Positions 63,321-64,000 of a DNA stretch of 64,000 nt are shown here, one piece after another. Each line of letters opens with the position of its first letter. The first letter of the stretch is position 1. The DNA is from Trinickia sp. Y13. GTDB lineage: Bacteria; Pseudomonadota; Gammaproteobacteria; Burkholderiales; Burkholderiaceae. Made by a program: the position numbers and the translations under genes. The stretch is from assembly GCF_029522115.1 (NCBI RefSeq), contig NZ_JAKWFK010000008.1, positions 186,001 to 250,000 of the forward strand. Direction: 5' to 3'. The notes beneath the pieces were generated by a model, which was not told the origin of the DNA, did no database searches, and saw only the letters and a list, made by a program, of their open reading frames with translations.

Positions 63321-63917
63321 ATGTCTTGGCTCGGAATCATGATCGAACATGTCGCATACATAAAAACAGGGTTCGTCGGGGCCGTCGCGGCTGCCGGCGC
63401 ATCGCTCGGCATCGTGGCGAGCACGGTACCGGCGGCGGGTGCGGCGCCGCAGGGGACGGTGGCCACGGTTAACGGCGTCCCAGTGACGCGCAGCGCGCTC
63501 GACGCCGCCTTGGCGGCAGCGCAGCGATCCGGCACTGCGGCAGAGCAACGCGAATTCAAACAGCGCTTGATTGCTTGCGAGTTGCTTCGACAAGCGGCGC
63601 GGCAAGCGCAGCGAAGACCGCCAGGCCAGGGCTTCGCCGCGCAGTCGGGCGGCATGCCCGCATGTTCGACGCCTGAAATCAGGTCGTACGTCATGCACGG
63701 CGTGCGCCCGGCCGCCGTGACCGAGGCACAGGTGCGCGCACGTTACAGCGCACTGGCTCGTGCGCACGCGCTACCGCCCTCCGGTGCCGGGCAAGCGCCC
63801 ACCGCATTCGCCCAGGTGGCCGCATCGCTTCGGCGGCAGATGGAGGCCGAACGACTGGACGACGCCATTCGCCTGTTCGCAGACCGCCTTCTTACGGACG
63901 CAAAGATCGAGCAGTAA
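63321..63917 (+). CDS. SurA-N-like secreted protein lacking a PPIase domain
   Basis: 198-residue protein. A signal-anchor-like N-terminus (FVGAVAAAGASLGIVASTVPAAGAAP) is followed by ATVNGVPVTRSALDAALAAAQRSG and EFKQRLIACELLRQAARQ, the helical SurA/PpiC N-terminal chaperone fold. VTEAQVRARYSALARAH matches the helix before the parvulin domain, but the parvulin PPIase itself is absent and the protein ends with the following helical segment (QVAASLRRQMEAERLDDAIRLFADRL). This looks like a parvulin chaperone that has lost its catalytic domain. Start codon uncertain; ATG 63339 is also in frame. Confidence 0.72.
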   Translation: MSWLGIMIEHVAYIKTGFVGAVAAAGASLGIVASTVPAAGAAPQGTVATVNGVPVTRSALDAALAAAQRSGTAAEQREFKQRLIACELLRQAARQAQRRPPGQGFAAQSGGMPACSTPEIRSYVMHGVRPAAVTEAQVRARYSALARAHALPPSGAGQAPTAFAQVAASLRRQMEAERLDDAIRLFADRLLTDAKIEQ

Positions 63918-64000
63918 AAGCTTGCATCCGGCGACAGGCCCGGCTCGTGCTCGGCGCAAATCTTCCGTAGAATGCGCAGGCGGGCCGATCCCTCTGCGTG

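Noticed and set aside
1-64000. Whole-window look for CRISPR arrays, tRNA, rRNA, integrases and prophage genes
   Set aside because: No regular spaced repeats, cloverleaf-like sequences or recombinase genes were recognised by eye; a covariance-model scan would be decisive.

Overview
The window is high-GC chromosomal DNA of a Burkholderiaceae bacterium (Burkholderia sensu lato: Burkholderia, Paraburkholderia, Trinickia or a relative). The pointers are a CepI/CepR-type quorum-sensing pair with an RsaM/DUF4902 gene between them, a second LuxI/LuxR pair with an RsaL repressor, a PenA/PenR-type beta-lactamase locus, a Burkholderia-type porin, an H-NS protein with the RGPRPRWL-type C-terminus and several small proteins of Burkholderia character. 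No rRNA, tRNA, CRISPR array, phage or complete insertion sequence was seen.

Layout. 1-3.4 kb: a D-hydroxyproline-dehydrogenase-type three-subunit oxidase (first gene cut by the window edge) with a PAS-AraC regulator. 3.7-5.0 kb: a zinc-ribbon membrane protein. 5.0-15.5 kb: enzymes that together fit catabolism of lysine through pipecolate and 2-aminoadipate to 2-hydroxyglutarate (DAO-type oxidase, aldehyde dehydrogenase, aminotransferase, DUF1338 2-oxoadipate dioxygenase, Delta1-piperideine/pyrroline-2-carboxylate reductase, LysR regulator), interleaved with a class A beta-lactamase, its LysR regulator and a BetR-receiver protein. 15.6-24.6 kb: a quorum-sensing island with two complete acyl-homoserine-lactone circuits, each with its own dedicated small negative regulator (rsaL and rsaM), plus ribA, a CBS protein and three hypothetical genes. 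24.7-30.3 kb: valine/isobutyrate catabolism (3-hydroxyisobutyryl-CoA hydrolase, mmsB, mmsA, acyl-CoA synthetase). 30.6-35.2 kb: a micro-aerobic or stress island: an FNR-type iron-sulfur regulator, two paralogous small proteins, hemerythrin, AhpD-like protein, cupin and a frameshifted sdhB. 35.6-46.6 kb: an apparent uptake/catabolic cluster of unknown substrate: porin, acyl-CoA ligase, MalT-like LuxR regulator, quinone oxidoreductase, TauD-family dioxygenase, BKACE (DUF849) enzyme, MFS transporter and a small hydrolase. 46.7-49.2 kb: acyl-CoA dehydrogenase and an AraC regulator. 49.3-63.9 kb: a signalling region with four histidine kinases (CHASE3-PAS; receiver-PAS-HisKA_3; hybrid kinase with receiver and Hpt; CHASE2-PAS), two free response regulators, a LysM-FecR protein, H-NS, a lipoprotein and a SurA-N-like protein.

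Non-coding structure of note: one perfect and one near-perfect lux box in the cepI-rsaM-cepR locus and a weaker one between braI and rsaL; a perfect 36-bp palindrome after ribA; a 69-bp intergenic repeat in two copies 18 kb apart with evidence of a conserved fold; a 164-bp MITE-like inverted-repeat element whose end supplies the stop codon of the hybrid kinase gene; and an AT-rich operator-like palindrome upstream of the broken sdhB. The most novel-looking material is the structured repeat, the paired quorum-sensing circuits and the orphan BKACE/dioxygenase cluster. All assignments come from reading the sequence; none was checked against a database.
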